Part shown: in pieces, positions 1 to 6,821 of the stretch
Layout: each line of letters begins with the position of its first letter
Position numbering within the stretch: the first letter of the stretch is position 1
Assembly: GCA_012965455.1 (NCBI GenBank)
Contig: DTSG01000484.1
Coordinates: 1,080-7,900 of the forward strand
Length of the DNA stretch: 6,821 nt
Origin: Planctomycetaceae bacterium
GTDB lineage: Bacteria > Planctomycetota > Planctomycetia > Pirellulales > Pirellulaceae
Direction: 5' to 3'
Position numbers and translations under genes: made by a program
Notes under the pieces: generated by a model
Told to the model about the DNA's origin: nothing
Seen by the model: only the letters and a program-made list of their open reading frames with translations
Database searches by the model: none

Positions 1-1853
1 CTCGTTAAACTTCCAGCGTCGTACAGCCACACTTCTCCATTGGGATATTCAAGCAAAACCGAGGTACCATGCCCCACGGCAATAAAGTGCAATCCCAAGT
101 GTTCTTGTTCAATCCCCTGAGAGGTGAACCCAACTCGTTGTGGGCACCAACCAATGCTCAGCACCACAAATAGTGCGACTAATGCATACCCGATCTTCTG
201 CAACCGAGGTTTCCGCGACCATAACGCTACGCCGCCCAGCATCAAATAAAAACTAACTACCCACCAGCGGGTCGGCCCGGCCGCCCACCAATACCCTATT
301 TCGGCCTGAGCAGTCGAGGTTACGATCCAATCCAATAAACTAATAGACCCTTGGCACAACCATCCCAGTGCTGGTCCAACGAACGGCACTGGGGCTAGCA
401 ATGCGAGCAATAATGTCAACACAAACGAAGTGATGATTGGTACAGCTAAAATGACATTGAGAGCAATCCCGACGACACTGATGATATGGAATCCATGCGC
501 AACTAATGTAATGCACACCATCCACATCGCAATCGTATAAGCAAACGATACAGTGACTGCCTCGGCAAACCAAAAAACGCAACGCACCGGCCACGGCTGC
601 AACCGCAATATGAAGCGTAATAGTGAATTATCGTCTGTGGCATGCCGTGTCCTGGTCTGTCGCAGCAGCGAACGACAACCAAACAATGCCGCTGTCGCTA
701 AAAATGACAGTTGAGTGCCAATTTGAAACAACGACGAGGGATTGTGGGCGAGGATGATGATGCCAGCGAGCGCTAAAGTATTCGCGGGAATAACCACACG
801 ATACGATAAGCTACAAACGCAAAATGTAGAAACCAAGATCGATGCACGTACCACTGGCGGTCTTGCGCCCGTTAAAACGGCATACACCCAGATGGCCAAT
901 ACAGTTGTTATCAAAACCGTGCCACGCCACCGCGGAAAAAAACGCAGCGGAAATGTTAGTACCAATGCCAGCATGCCAACATGCAACCCTGAAATGGCAA
1001 ATAAATGAATCGTGCCCGTACACATAAACATCTGCATTCGCTGAGCGCTTATTTGATGTCGCTCACCCATTAATATTGCACCGGCGACTGCACAACTATC
1101 TGCGTCCAAACGGCGTTCTAGGTTGCCTAACATCCATTGCCGAGTTGAGTCGAACACACTCAGAATTGAAAATGTTGTATTCGCATGTTGTAGTTCAATC
1201 GCGCTGGGGGCGTCGCAATGTGCCTGAAAACAACGGCGAGTATCCCAATAGAATTCAGCAGCATCCCACCCTCCCGGATTCATCCCGTTTTGGTAACGAT
1301 GAAAGCGACCAAACATAGTCACTAAGGCTCCACGTTGAAAATCCTTGCGAAATCGAACAGCATCCTCAGCGCGTAAAATCCTGCAGTAGACCATCCCTCG
1401 ACCACTTGTCCTGATCCAAACGAATTGGCCATTCACCAACTGGCGGACTCGATTAATGCGGAACCAAAATTGCATCCTCGGTTTGGAGATGCCCGCTGAA
1501 AGCACATCCGCCTCAGACGCCGGCACATACTCCGCAGCACTCATCAACGATCCCTCTACCGCTAATGCCACACCATTGTGCGGCAACTGACGTGAGAACT
1601 CGTCGGGAGGCACAATCCACCAGTCGAAATGATGTAACAACGCAAAGACAACGCAAATAAAAGTCGTCGTGCACACTTTCCGTAACCACGGTGAAAATCC
1701 AATAATCGTTGCAATACTACAAACAACAATAACGACCCAATAAGTCGCAGCGGACTGTGGAACGTAGCGATCCATCACGATACCGAGAATTGCAGACGCT
1801 AAAACACCAATGAACGGACAAACTTCGCGTTTCAAACATTTCAAAGAGCTCAT
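1..1853 (-). CDS. comEC: ComEC/Rec2-type DNA internalisation channel protein, 3' end cut by window edge
   Basis: Reading leftward from ATG at 1853-1851, the frame stays open for 617 codons to the window edge with no stop, so the C-terminus is missing. ComEC forms the inner-membrane channel that takes up single-stranded DNA during natural transformation. Visible parts in order: hydrophobic segments near residues 11-28, 38-55 and 61-75; a soluble DUF4131-like region with the family-typical NPGGWD at 192-197; the start of the Competence domain with LMGER at 261-265 and the hallmark ISGLHVG at 287-293; further hydrophobic helices to about residue 560; then the start of the metallo-beta-lactamase-like domain, AVGHGTS (592-598) followed by YDAG (611-614). 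A strong Shine-Dalgarno sequence supports the start. The AVGHG motif replaces the common DVGQGD, a form I associate with planctomycetes. The gene is divergent from the peptidase operon. Family assignment is secure; transformation activity is inferred. Confidence 0.93.
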   Translation of the reverse strand, partial: MSSLKCLKREVCPFIGVLASAILGIVMDRYVPQSAATYWVVIVVCSIATIIGFSPWLRKVCTTTFICVVFALLHHFDWWIVPPDEFSRQLPHNGVALAVEGSLMSAAEYVPASEADVLSAGISKPRMQFWFRINRVRQLVNGQFVWIRTSGRGMVYCRILRAEDAVRFRKDFQRGALVTMFGRFHRYQNGMNPGGWDAAEFYWDTRRCFQAHCDAPSAIELQHANTTFSILSVFDSTRQWMLGNLERRLDADSCAVAGAILMGERHQISAQRMQMFMCTGTIHLFAISGLHVGMLALVLTFPLRFFPRWRGTVLITTVLAIWVYAVLTGARPPVVRASILVSTFCVCSLSYRVVIPANTLALAGIIILAHNPSSLFQIGTQLSFLATAALFGCRSLLRQTRTRHATDDNSLLRFILRLQPWPVRCVFWFAEAVTVSFAYTIAMWMVCITLVAHGFHIISVVGIALNVILAVPIITSFVLTLLLALLAPVPFVGPALGWLCQGSISLLDWIVTSTAQAEIGYWWAAGPTRWWVVSFYLMLGGVALWSRKPRLQKIGYALVALFVVLSIGWCPQRVGFTSQGIEQEHLGLHFIAVGHGTSVLLEYPNGEVWLYDAGSLT

Positions 1854-1857
1854 CAAA

Positions 1858-1864
1858 TCACCTC
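1858..1864 (-). promoter_or_regulatory. Ribosome binding site of comEC
   Basis: On the minus strand this reads GAGGTGA, a close match to the anti-Shine-Dalgarno partner, followed by four bases and then the ATG at 1853-1851. It fixes the comEC start and argues against the in-frame TTG one codon upstream. Confidence 0.75.
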
Positions 1865-2001
1865 GTGAACCAAATAGCTTTTACGCCATTACAACCTCAC
1901 CGATGACAAACGCCTGACACACCCGGGAGATGGCAGCCGAGAGAATTACAACAGCACACAATTTTCACAGGCGTAGTTCCCGTCCCTCAAACGACAGGCG
2001 G

Positions 2002-2030
2002 TTCGCTTTGATTCGCAAACACGCTATATT
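2002..2030 (+). promoter_or_regulatory. Weak candidate sigma70-like promoter of the peptidase operon
   Basis: TATATT at 2025-2030 matches five of six bases of the -10 consensus. It has a poor -35 (TTCGCT, 2002-2007) at 17-base spacing. The distance to the ATG at 2076 would leave a leader of roughly 40 bases. Planctomycete promoters are not well enough defined for this to be more than a suggestion. Confidence 0.3.
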
Positions 2031-2075
2031 AAAGCAGTAATTCAACACCTCCATTTACTACCGAGAAATCAGACG

Positions 2076-4292
2076 ATGACATTGAAATCCGCTACTCTAG
2101 GTCTGATTTGTTTATTGACACTAGTGACCAGCATGGCACTTGCCCACAAGCCAGCAGATACTGCTGCCTCCAAGATCAAACGCATCACTAATCACCTAAA
2201 AAGGAAATCTTCCTTGCCAACTCCTCAGTACCCAGCTGCCAATCGCGATACAACCACTGACGATTATCACGGCACAACCGTAGCAGATCCTTATCGTTGG
2301 CTCGAAGATACGGATGCAGAAAATACGAAACAGTGGGTCACGGCCGAAAACAAAGTTACCTTTGATTACCTTGAACAAATACCAACTCGACAACCACTAG
2401 TCGAACGACTCACAAAACTATGGAATTACGAACGCTTTGGAAGACCCCTGCACCGCGGAGATAACTATTTCTTTTCTCACAACAACGGCCTGCAAAACCA
2501 AAGCATCCTCTACGTCACTACTTCCCTAGAGGCAAAGCCCCAAGTCCTGATCGACCCAAATCAATGGTCCGCGGAAGGGACCGAGGCTTTGGCTAGGTGG
2601 GTCCCCAGTCCCGATGGAAAACAACTTGCATACGCCGTCGCGAGTGCGGGGTCGGACTGGCGGGAATGGTTCGTGCTCGACGTTACAACCGGCAAGAAAC
2701 ATGCCGACCATATCCAGTGGTCTAAGTTCTCCGGCGTGTCGTGGGCCAAGGACAATTCCGGTTTCTACTACTCTGCCTACGACAAACCCGCAGAAGGCGA
2801 GGAGTTTACAGGAACCAATTATTACCAAAAACTGTTTTTTCATAAACTCGGGGAATCACAGGATCTAGACAGACTGATCTACCAACGCAGCGATGAAAAA
2901 GAATGGGGCTTCGGTGGTTACGTTACCGAAGATGGAAATTATTTGATCATCTCCGTTTGGAAAGGCACGCTACGCAAAAACCAAGTTTTCTACCTTGATT
3001 TAAACAACGGCAATAATAACATCGTAGAATTGATCAGCGGATTTGATGCGGATTATAGCTTTGTTGGGAACGATGGGTCGACATTTTGGTTCATTACCGA
3101 TCTCGATGCCCCTCGTAAACGGCTCATTAAGATAGACGTTGCAAGTCCTGACCGACAACATTGGTCCAATGTCATCAATCAGACGAAGCATACCTTAGAA
3201 TCCGTGTCGAATGTTGGGCAGCGATTTATCGTTCAGTATCTCGAACATGCCCAGAATCGCGTTTATGTATACAGCGAAACTGGCGACAAGCAGCGGGAGA
3301 TCGAATTGCCCGACGTCGGTTCAACCGGTGGCTTTAGCGGTCAACGGTCAGATGCGGATACCTTCTATACGTTCACTAACTTTGTGACGCCTTCAACCAT
3401 CTACCACTATGACATCGCTGCGGGAAAATCGACAGTTTATCGCCAACCTAAAGTTGATTTCAATCCTAGCGATTACGAAACGAAACAACATTTCGTAACA
3501 AGCAATGATGGAACCCAAGTGCCCGTTTTCGTAACCTCCAAACGCAACCTGCAGCGAGACGGATCGAACCCAACAATCCTCTACGGTTATGGCGGCTTTG
3601 ATATTTCACTTACACCAGGCTTCAGCGTATCGAACCTCGTTTGGATGGAGATGGGGGGAGTCTATGTTGTGGCGAATTTACGCGGTGGCGGCGAATACGG
3701 TAGCGACTGGCACGAAGCCGGAATGCTCGACAATAAACAAAACGTATTCGACGATTTTATCTCCTGCTCCCAGTGGCTGATCGACCAAAAAATCACCAAT
3801 ACGTCCAACTTGGCAATTCGAGGTGGCAGCAATGGCGGCTTGCTAGTAGGCGCTTGCATGACACAAAGACCAGAACTGTTCGGTGCAGCGTTGCCTGCGG
3901 TCGGAGTGATGGATATGCTGCGGTATCACAAATTCACCATCGGTTGGGCCTGGGTCAGCGAATATGGAAGTTCCGCTGATAAGCAGCAATTTCAAAACCT
4001 CATCAAATACTCGCCCCTGCACAATCTCGCGGAAAAAACTCACTACCCAGCAACAATGGTAACAACCGCCGACCACGACGATCGCGTCGTCCCCGGGCAC
4101 AGCTTTAAATTTGCGGCTCAATTACAGCACGCTCATCGCGGGCAAGAACCTGTGCTAATTCGTATCGAGTCAAGTGCGGGCCACGGTGCAGGTACGCCGA
4201 CGTCCAAACGAATCCAAGCGGCCGCTGACATGTGGGCATTTCTGACCCAAGTTCTTAAGCACAAAAATTGGAAATTGGAATCTTCAAAATGA
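2076..4292 (+). CDS. Exported prolyl oligopeptidase, family S9A
   Basis: This 738-residue serine peptidase should cleave short peptides after proline. Residues 1-23 form a signal peptide: Lys4, a hydrophobic core, and ALA before His24 as a signal peptidase I site. No lipobox is seen. A basic linker follows to about residue 48, then the S9 N-terminal region (DPYRWLED near 71-78), the beta-propeller, and the alpha/beta-hydrolase domain from about 470. The catalytic set is complete: Tyr505 in YGYGGF (oxyanion), Ser585 in GGSNGG, Asp668 and Arg670 in DHDDRV, and His703 in AGHGAG. Trp626 lies 41 residues after the serine, as does the proline-stacking Trp595 in porcine enzyme (Ser554), so true prolyl specificity is likely. 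Length fits the family (about 700) plus a leader. The Shine-Dalgarno sequence is weak (CGAGAAA region), but the signal peptide beginning directly at this ATG supports the start. The stop overlaps the next gene's start. An extracytoplasmic location is inferred from the leader. Confidence 0.95.
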   Translation: MTLKSATLGLICLLTLVTSMALAHKPADTAASKIKRITNHLKRKSSLPTPQYPAANRDTTTDDYHGTTVADPYRWLEDTDAENTKQWVTAENKVTFDYLEQIPTRQPLVERLTKLWNYERFGRPLHRGDNYFFSHNNGLQNQSILYVTTSLEAKPQVLIDPNQWSAEGTEALARWVPSPDGKQLAYAVASAGSDWREWFVLDVTTGKKHADHIQWSKFSGVSWAKDNSGFYYSAYDKPAEGEEFTGTNYYQKLFFHKLGESQDLDRLIYQRSDEKEWGFGGYVTEDGNYLIISVWKGTLRKNQVFYLDLNNGNNNIVELISGFDADYSFVGNDGSTFWFITDLDAPRKRLIKIDVASPDRQHWSNVINQTKHTLESVSNVGQRFIVQYLEHAQNRVYVYSETGDKQREIELPDVGSTGGFSGQRSDADTFYTFTNFVTPSTIYHYDIAAGKSTVYRQPKVDFNPSDYETKQHFVTSNDGTQVPVFVTSKRNLQRDGSNPTILYGYGGFDISLTPGFSVSNLVWMEMGGVYVVANLRGGGEYGSDWHEAGMLDNKQNVFDDFISCSQWLIDQKITNTSNLAIRGGSNGGLLVGACMTQRPELFGAALPAVGVMDMLRYHKFTIGWAWVSEYGSSADKQQFQNLIKYSPLHNLAEKTHYPATMVTTADHDDRVVPGHSFKFAAQLQHAHRGQEPVLIRIESSAGHGAGTPTSKRIQAAADMWAFLTQVLKHKNWKLESSK
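4277..4280 (+). promoter_or_regulatory. Ribosome binding site of the isomerase-like gene, inside the peptidase gene
   Basis: GGAA lies eight bases before ATG 4289-4291 and eleven before ATG 4292-4294, within the last codons of the peptidase. It favours one of these two ATGs over the in-frame TTG at 4268, which would lie upstream of it. Confidence 0.45.
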
Positions 4293-5122
4293 TGAAACTC
4301 GGTCTTATCAATTCCGCTTGGGTACAAGCTGATAAAGACGTCGCTTACGGCCTGCAACAGACAAAAGACATTGGCTTTGATTGCGTTGACATTTTCATTG
4401 ACCCGCTCGATGCCAGCGCCGCAGAACGCCGTTTCATAAAAACTGAATGCGATCGACTCGAGTTACCTATCCCATCAATTTGCTGCGTCGCTGTTGGGCT
4501 GATTGACTTCAATCCCAGCGTCCAGCGATTTCATGTGGATCGAGTGAAACAATATCTGGATCTCGTCGACGAATACCAAGCCGATAATTTACTACTTGTG
4601 CTTGGTGAATATATCTGGCAACAGGAAGTCATCCCGCCCGCAGAACAATGGGCGTTGGCCGTACAACATTGCCGGGCGCTTGGCGATTATGCCCAAAACC
4701 TCGGAATCCAAATCGCTCTGGAACTCGAACCTTTCAAACTTTCACTGCTCAACAACGTCGACAACATGGTGCGCTTTATCGACGACTGCGACCATGAATG
4801 TGTTAAAGCAAACATCGATATCTCACATCTTGTGCTGGCGGGTGATTCTGCCCAAGAGATGCTGCGATTGAAAGACAAAGCAATCCATGTGCATATCTCC
4901 GATTGCGATGGCATAGTTCATGGCGATCTTCCTCCGGGCCGTGGTGTCGTGGATTTTCCACCGTATTTGGCAGCATTGCGGGAACTCAATATTTCGGGAA
5001 CTGTCTCTATTGAACTGGAATACTCGCCGGAACCTGATCAAATTGTGCAGTGGGTGACCGAGGCCTATCAGGCGACGGCTCAATTGATGGCCGCTGCGGG
5101 CCTGCGTGCACCACACACCTAA
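4289..5122 (+). CDS. Sugar phosphate isomerase/epimerase-like TIM-barrel protein
   Basis: This 277-residue protein belongs to the xylose isomerase-like TIM-barrel (AP endonuclease 2) superfamily, which includes tagatose 3-epimerase and inosose dehydratase (IolE). It probably isomerises, epimerises or dehydrates a keto sugar with a divalent metal in the cytoplasm. The metal-ligand pattern is visible: Glu147 in LELEP, Asp177 in NIDISH, His202 in HVHISD, and Glu242 or Glu244 in SIELEY. The loop PPGRGVVDF before the last strand is typical of the family. Length is normal. ATG 4289 gives MMKLGLINSAW and overlaps the peptidase stop as ATGA; ATG 4292, one codon on, is equally acceptable. A TTG start at 4268 would add seven residues before the usual family N-terminus. 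The overlap suggests translational coupling, and the oxidoreductase follows after 14 bases, a common pairing for sugar or cyclitol pathways. The superfamily call is secure, but substrate and reaction type are not determined. Confidence 0.88.
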   Translation: MMKLGLINSAWVQADKDVAYGLQQTKDIGFDCVDIFIDPLDASAAERRFIKTECDRLELPIPSICCVAVGLIDFNPSVQRFHVDRVKQYLDLVDEYQADNLLLVLGEYIWQQEVIPPAEQWALAVQHCRALGDYAQNLGIQIALELEPFKLSLLNNVDNMVRFIDDCDHECVKANIDISHLVLAGDSAQEMLRLKDKAIHVHISDCDGIVHGDLPPGRGVVDFPPYLAALRELNISGTVSIELEYSPEPDQIVQWVTEAYQATAQLMAAAGLRAPHT

Positions 5123-5126
5123 AGGA
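5122..5126 (+). promoter_or_regulatory. Ribosome binding site of the oxidoreductase gene
   Basis: AAGGA overlaps the last base of the isomerase-like stop codon and stands ten bases before ATG 5137. It supports that ATG over the in-frame GTG at 5050, which lies inside the upstream gene. Confidence 0.6.
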
Positions 5127-5136
5127 CAGGGCCAGC

Positions 5137-6240
5137 ATGAACCAATCTGCGGTAGAAACCGCCCATTTACCTAAATTACCTCAAGACTTGTCACGGCCAA
5201 TTGGCTGCATCGGTTCGGGGTTTATCATGGCCGATTGTCATCTGCCGGCCTATCGCCAAGCGGGGTTCAATCCCGTCGCCATTGCCTCACGCACTCCAGC
5301 GAATGCAGCGGCAGTTGCCGACCGCCATAACCTCACAGCCTATGACTCATATCTATCGATGCTCAGTGATGCAGATATCCAAGTCGTCGATGTTGCCGTG
5401 CCTCCAGACATGCAACTGTCAGTCATCCGCGACATCGTAAAACAAAGTCATAAGATCAAAGGGATCTTAGCGCAAAAACCACTGGGCGTGGATTACCAGC
5501 AAGCTTGTGAAATCGTTGACCTCTGTGCGCAAGCCGACATCGTTTTAAGTGTTAATCAAAATATGCGATATGACCAAAGTGTACGAACATGCAAACACCT
5601 ACTCAACGAGGGACTGCTCGGCGAACCAGTGTTTGCGAGTATCGATATGCGGGCGATTCCTCACTGGATGCCGTGGCAAGAACCCTTGGGCTGGGTCACT
5701 CTTCGCATCATGTCGATTCACCACTTGGACACCATGCGATATTGGCTCGGTGACCCCCAGCGGGTTTACTGCAGTGTCCGGCCAGACCCACGGACAACGT
5801 TCAAACACAACGACGGTATCTGTTTGTATATTCTAGAATACGAGTCCGGGGCTCGAGCTAGTTGTTGGGATGACGTCTGGACGGGACCGGCGCGTGAAGG
5901 TGCAGCTGCTGATATCGGCATAAACTGGCGACTCGAAGGTACCCAAGGCACTGCCAAAGGAACGATTGGTTGGCCCGAGTATCCCACACCAACACCCAGC
6001 ACGCTTGATTACACCACCATCACAACCGGCGACCAGTGGATACAGCCACGCTGGGAAGAAGTCTGGTTTCCCGATGCGTTCGTGGGCACGATGGCGCAAC
6101 TGCTTGTTGCCCTAGAAACCAATACGGAACCCGCAATCAGTGCGCAAGACAATCTAAAAACCATGGCCTTAGTCGAAGCTTGCTATCTCTCTGCTGCCGA
6201 ACATCGCGCCGTAGAAATCAGCGAAATCCATTCGTGTTAA
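5137..6240 (+). CDS. Gfo/Idh/MocA-family NAD(P)-dependent oxidoreductase
   Basis: This 367-residue protein fits the family length and probably oxidises or reduces a hydroxyl of a sugar, cyclitol or derivative with NAD(P). After about 20 extra N-terminal residues comes the Rossmann dinucleotide loop, GCIGSGFIM at 23-31, then SRTP near 51-54. The family EKP motif appears as AQKPLG (112-117), with Lys114 kept and Glu replaced by Gln113. NQNMRY follows. The usual DxGxHxxD catalytic motif reads I191-M-S-I-H195-H-L-D198: His195 and Asp198 are present, the leading Asp is Ile. The C-terminal half is the alpha/beta substrate domain with the expected large sheet. No leader is apparent (no hydrophobic run or twin arginine), so it should be cytoplasmic. 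It is the last gene of the apparent three-gene operon, 14 bases after the isomerase-like gene. Its stop overlaps that of convergent pyk. Family is secure; substrate and direction are unknown. Confidence 0.92.
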   Translation: MNQSAVETAHLPKLPQDLSRPIGCIGSGFIMADCHLPAYRQAGFNPVAIASRTPANAAAVADRHNLTAYDSYLSMLSDADIQVVDVAVPPDMQLSVIRDIVKQSHKIKGILAQKPLGVDYQQACEIVDLCAQADIVLSVNQNMRYDQSVRTCKHLLNEGLLGEPVFASIDMRAIPHWMPWQEPLGWVTLRIMSIHHLDTMRYWLGDPQRVYCSVRPDPRTTFKHNDGICLYILEYESGARASCWDDVWTGPAREGAAADIGINWRLEGTQGTAKGTIGWPEYPTPTPSTLDYTTITTGDQWIQPRWEEVWFPDAFVGTMAQLLVALETNTEPAISAQDNLKTMALVEACYLSAAEHRAVEISEIHSC

Positions 6241-6821
6241 TTCGTAGCCGGCTCTTCAATTTGGTGCACGAACAACTCGTCGTGACCCAGCGGGCCATAT
6301 GTGCTACTAGTAACAAACACGATATAATCGTCCGTTTCCAATAATCCGTTCGCTCGACCCCACTCTTCAATCGCCGTTCTCAGCGCCGCGCCACCATCTA
6401 AGGGCATGCCGATCACGGGGATGATGCCCCAGAACAAACACAACTGTCGTAAAGTCTGAGCATCACCGCTAACGCCCACGGTAGGTATGAAATCGCGTTG
6501 TTTGGCTTTAATTCGTGCCGTATTTCCAGTCCGAGTGGCTACGACTACTAGCTTCGCATCAAGTCGATCCGCAATTCGAGCTGCGCCGAACACAACCGCC
6601 GACGTCACCCGCTGAACGCCTTCGGCCATCCTAGGTACCCCGCTCCCGACACTTTGCTCCAACGTCGATTCGGTATTAACCATAATACGATTCATCATCC
6701 TTACCGACTCAACAGGAAAGCTGCCAATCGCCGTTTCACCTGACAGCATACAAGCGTCCGCTCCATCCAAAATCGCATTAGCCACGTCCGAAGCTTCTGC
6801 TCGAGTGGGTCGTGATGAATT
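6237..6821 (-). CDS. pyk: Pyruvate kinase, C-terminal part (5' end beyond window)
   Basis: The frame enters at the right edge and runs 194 codons leftward to a TAA at 6239-6237. Pyruvate kinase makes pyruvate and ATP from phosphoenolpyruvate and ADP at the end of glycolysis. The first visible residues are the hallmark end of the catalytic barrel, PTRAEASDVANAILDGAD, then CMLSGETAIG. The C-terminal alpha/beta domain follows, with VVATRTGNTARIKAKQRD (the family usually has RP where this has RD) and LRQLCLFWGIIPVIG. It ends shortly after GPLGHDELFVHQIEE, so there is no PEP-utiliser extension domain. About 290 N-terminal residues should lie outside the window. A GTG at 6785-6783 is an internal valine codon, not a start. 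The gene converges on the oxidoreductase with no spacer. No allosteric type can be assigned from this fragment. Confidence 0.95.
   Translation of the reverse strand, partial: NSSRPTRAEASDVANAILDGADACMLSGETAIGSFPVESVRMMNRIMVNTESTLEQSVGSGVPRMAEGVQRVTSAVVFGAARIADRLDAKLVVVATRTGNTARIKAKQRDFIPTVGVSGDAQTLRQLCLFWGIIPVIGMPLDGGAALRTAIEEWGRANGLLETDDYIVFVTSSTYGPLGHDELFVHQIEEPATN

Larger units (their letters stand above)
1854..2075. other. Divergent intergenic region between comEC and the peptidase operon
   Basis: This 222-base gap must hold the promoters for both divergent transcription units. I see no ORF of interest, tRNA or obvious hairpin terminator. On the minus strand a TGTAAT (plus-strand 1888-1893) resembles a -10 box for comEC, but the sequence 17 bases upstream (CAGGCG) is not a sigma70 -35. 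ACAGGCG occurs twice on the plus strand (1967-1973 and 1994-2000), and its core CAGGCG once inverted (1911-1916). Confidence 0.6.

Noticed and set aside
936..942. Run of seven T (minus strand) inside comEC, possible frameshift or phase-variation site
   Set aside because: Counted as seven, the frame continues without a stop into the expected membrane and metallo-beta-lactamase-like regions, so the gene is intact here. A run of seven is too short to argue for phase variation.
742..1318. Several plus-strand ORFs of 60-90 codons
   Set aside because: They lie opposite the well-supported comEC frame, have no recognisable domain, and have no convincing ribosome binding sites. They are out-of-frame shadows.
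1952..1971. Stretch ACACAATTTTCACAGG-like, recalling the lac operator region
   Set aside because: The resemblance is a short AT-rich match without the operator's inverted symmetry, and nothing nearby suggests a LacI-type regulator.
4268..4288. TTG start at 4268 for the isomerase-like gene
   Set aside because: It would lie upstream of the GGAA ribosome binding site and add residues not expected before the family-typical start MKLGLI.
5050..5136. GTG start at 5050 for the oxidoreductase
   Set aside because: It would overlap 73 bases of the upstream gene and add 29 residues without family character; ATG 5137 has a good AAGGA site.
6783..6785. GTG at 6785 as a start of a short 182-residue gene
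   Set aside because: The frame continues upstream to the window edge with the pyruvate kinase hallmark PTRAEASD, so this GTG is an internal valine codon.

Overview
The window is ordinary, densely coded bacterial chromosome (about half G+C, judged by eye). It holds five protein genes and no RNA gene, mobile element or CRISPR array that I can see. The gene styles suggest a planctomycete, probably of the Pirellulaceae type: a ComEC whose C-terminal domain reads AVGHG instead of the usual DVGQGD, a paired sugar isomerase-like protein and Gfo/Idh/MocA oxidoreductase, and an exported prolyl oligopeptidase. This assignment is inference from sequence style; there is no rRNA or other marker to confirm it.

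Layout. Positions 1-1853, minus strand: the first 617 codons of a ComEC/Rec2-type DNA-uptake channel, open to the left edge and cut off just inside its metallo-beta-lactamase-like domain. Positions 1854-2075: a divergent intergenic region with the comEC ribosome binding site and a weak candidate promoter for the rightward genes. Positions 2076-6240, plus strand: three closely packed genes that look like one operon. They are a signal-peptide-bearing prolyl oligopeptidase (S9A), a TIM-barrel sugar phosphate isomerase/epimerase-like protein whose start overlaps the peptidase stop (ATGA), and, 14 bases further on, a Gfo/Idh/MocA NAD(P)-dependent oxidoreductase. Positions 6237-6821, minus strand: the C-terminal 194 residues of pyruvate kinase, running in from the right edge and converging on the oxidoreductase. 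The two genes share a palindromic TTAA as their stop codons.

How the genes fit together. The isomerase-like and oxidoreductase genes form a plausible two-step carbohydrate module (oxidation of a sugar or cyclitol and isomerisation of the keto sugar), but the substrate cannot be read from the sequence. The peptidase upstream would cut short proline-containing peptides outside the cytoplasm. Its translational coupling to sugar-metabolism genes is the most unusual arrangement here and may reflect co-expression for scavenging rather than a shared pathway. comEC and pyk look like unrelated neighbours. I found no convincing evidence of a new biological system; the findings are modest variations on known families.
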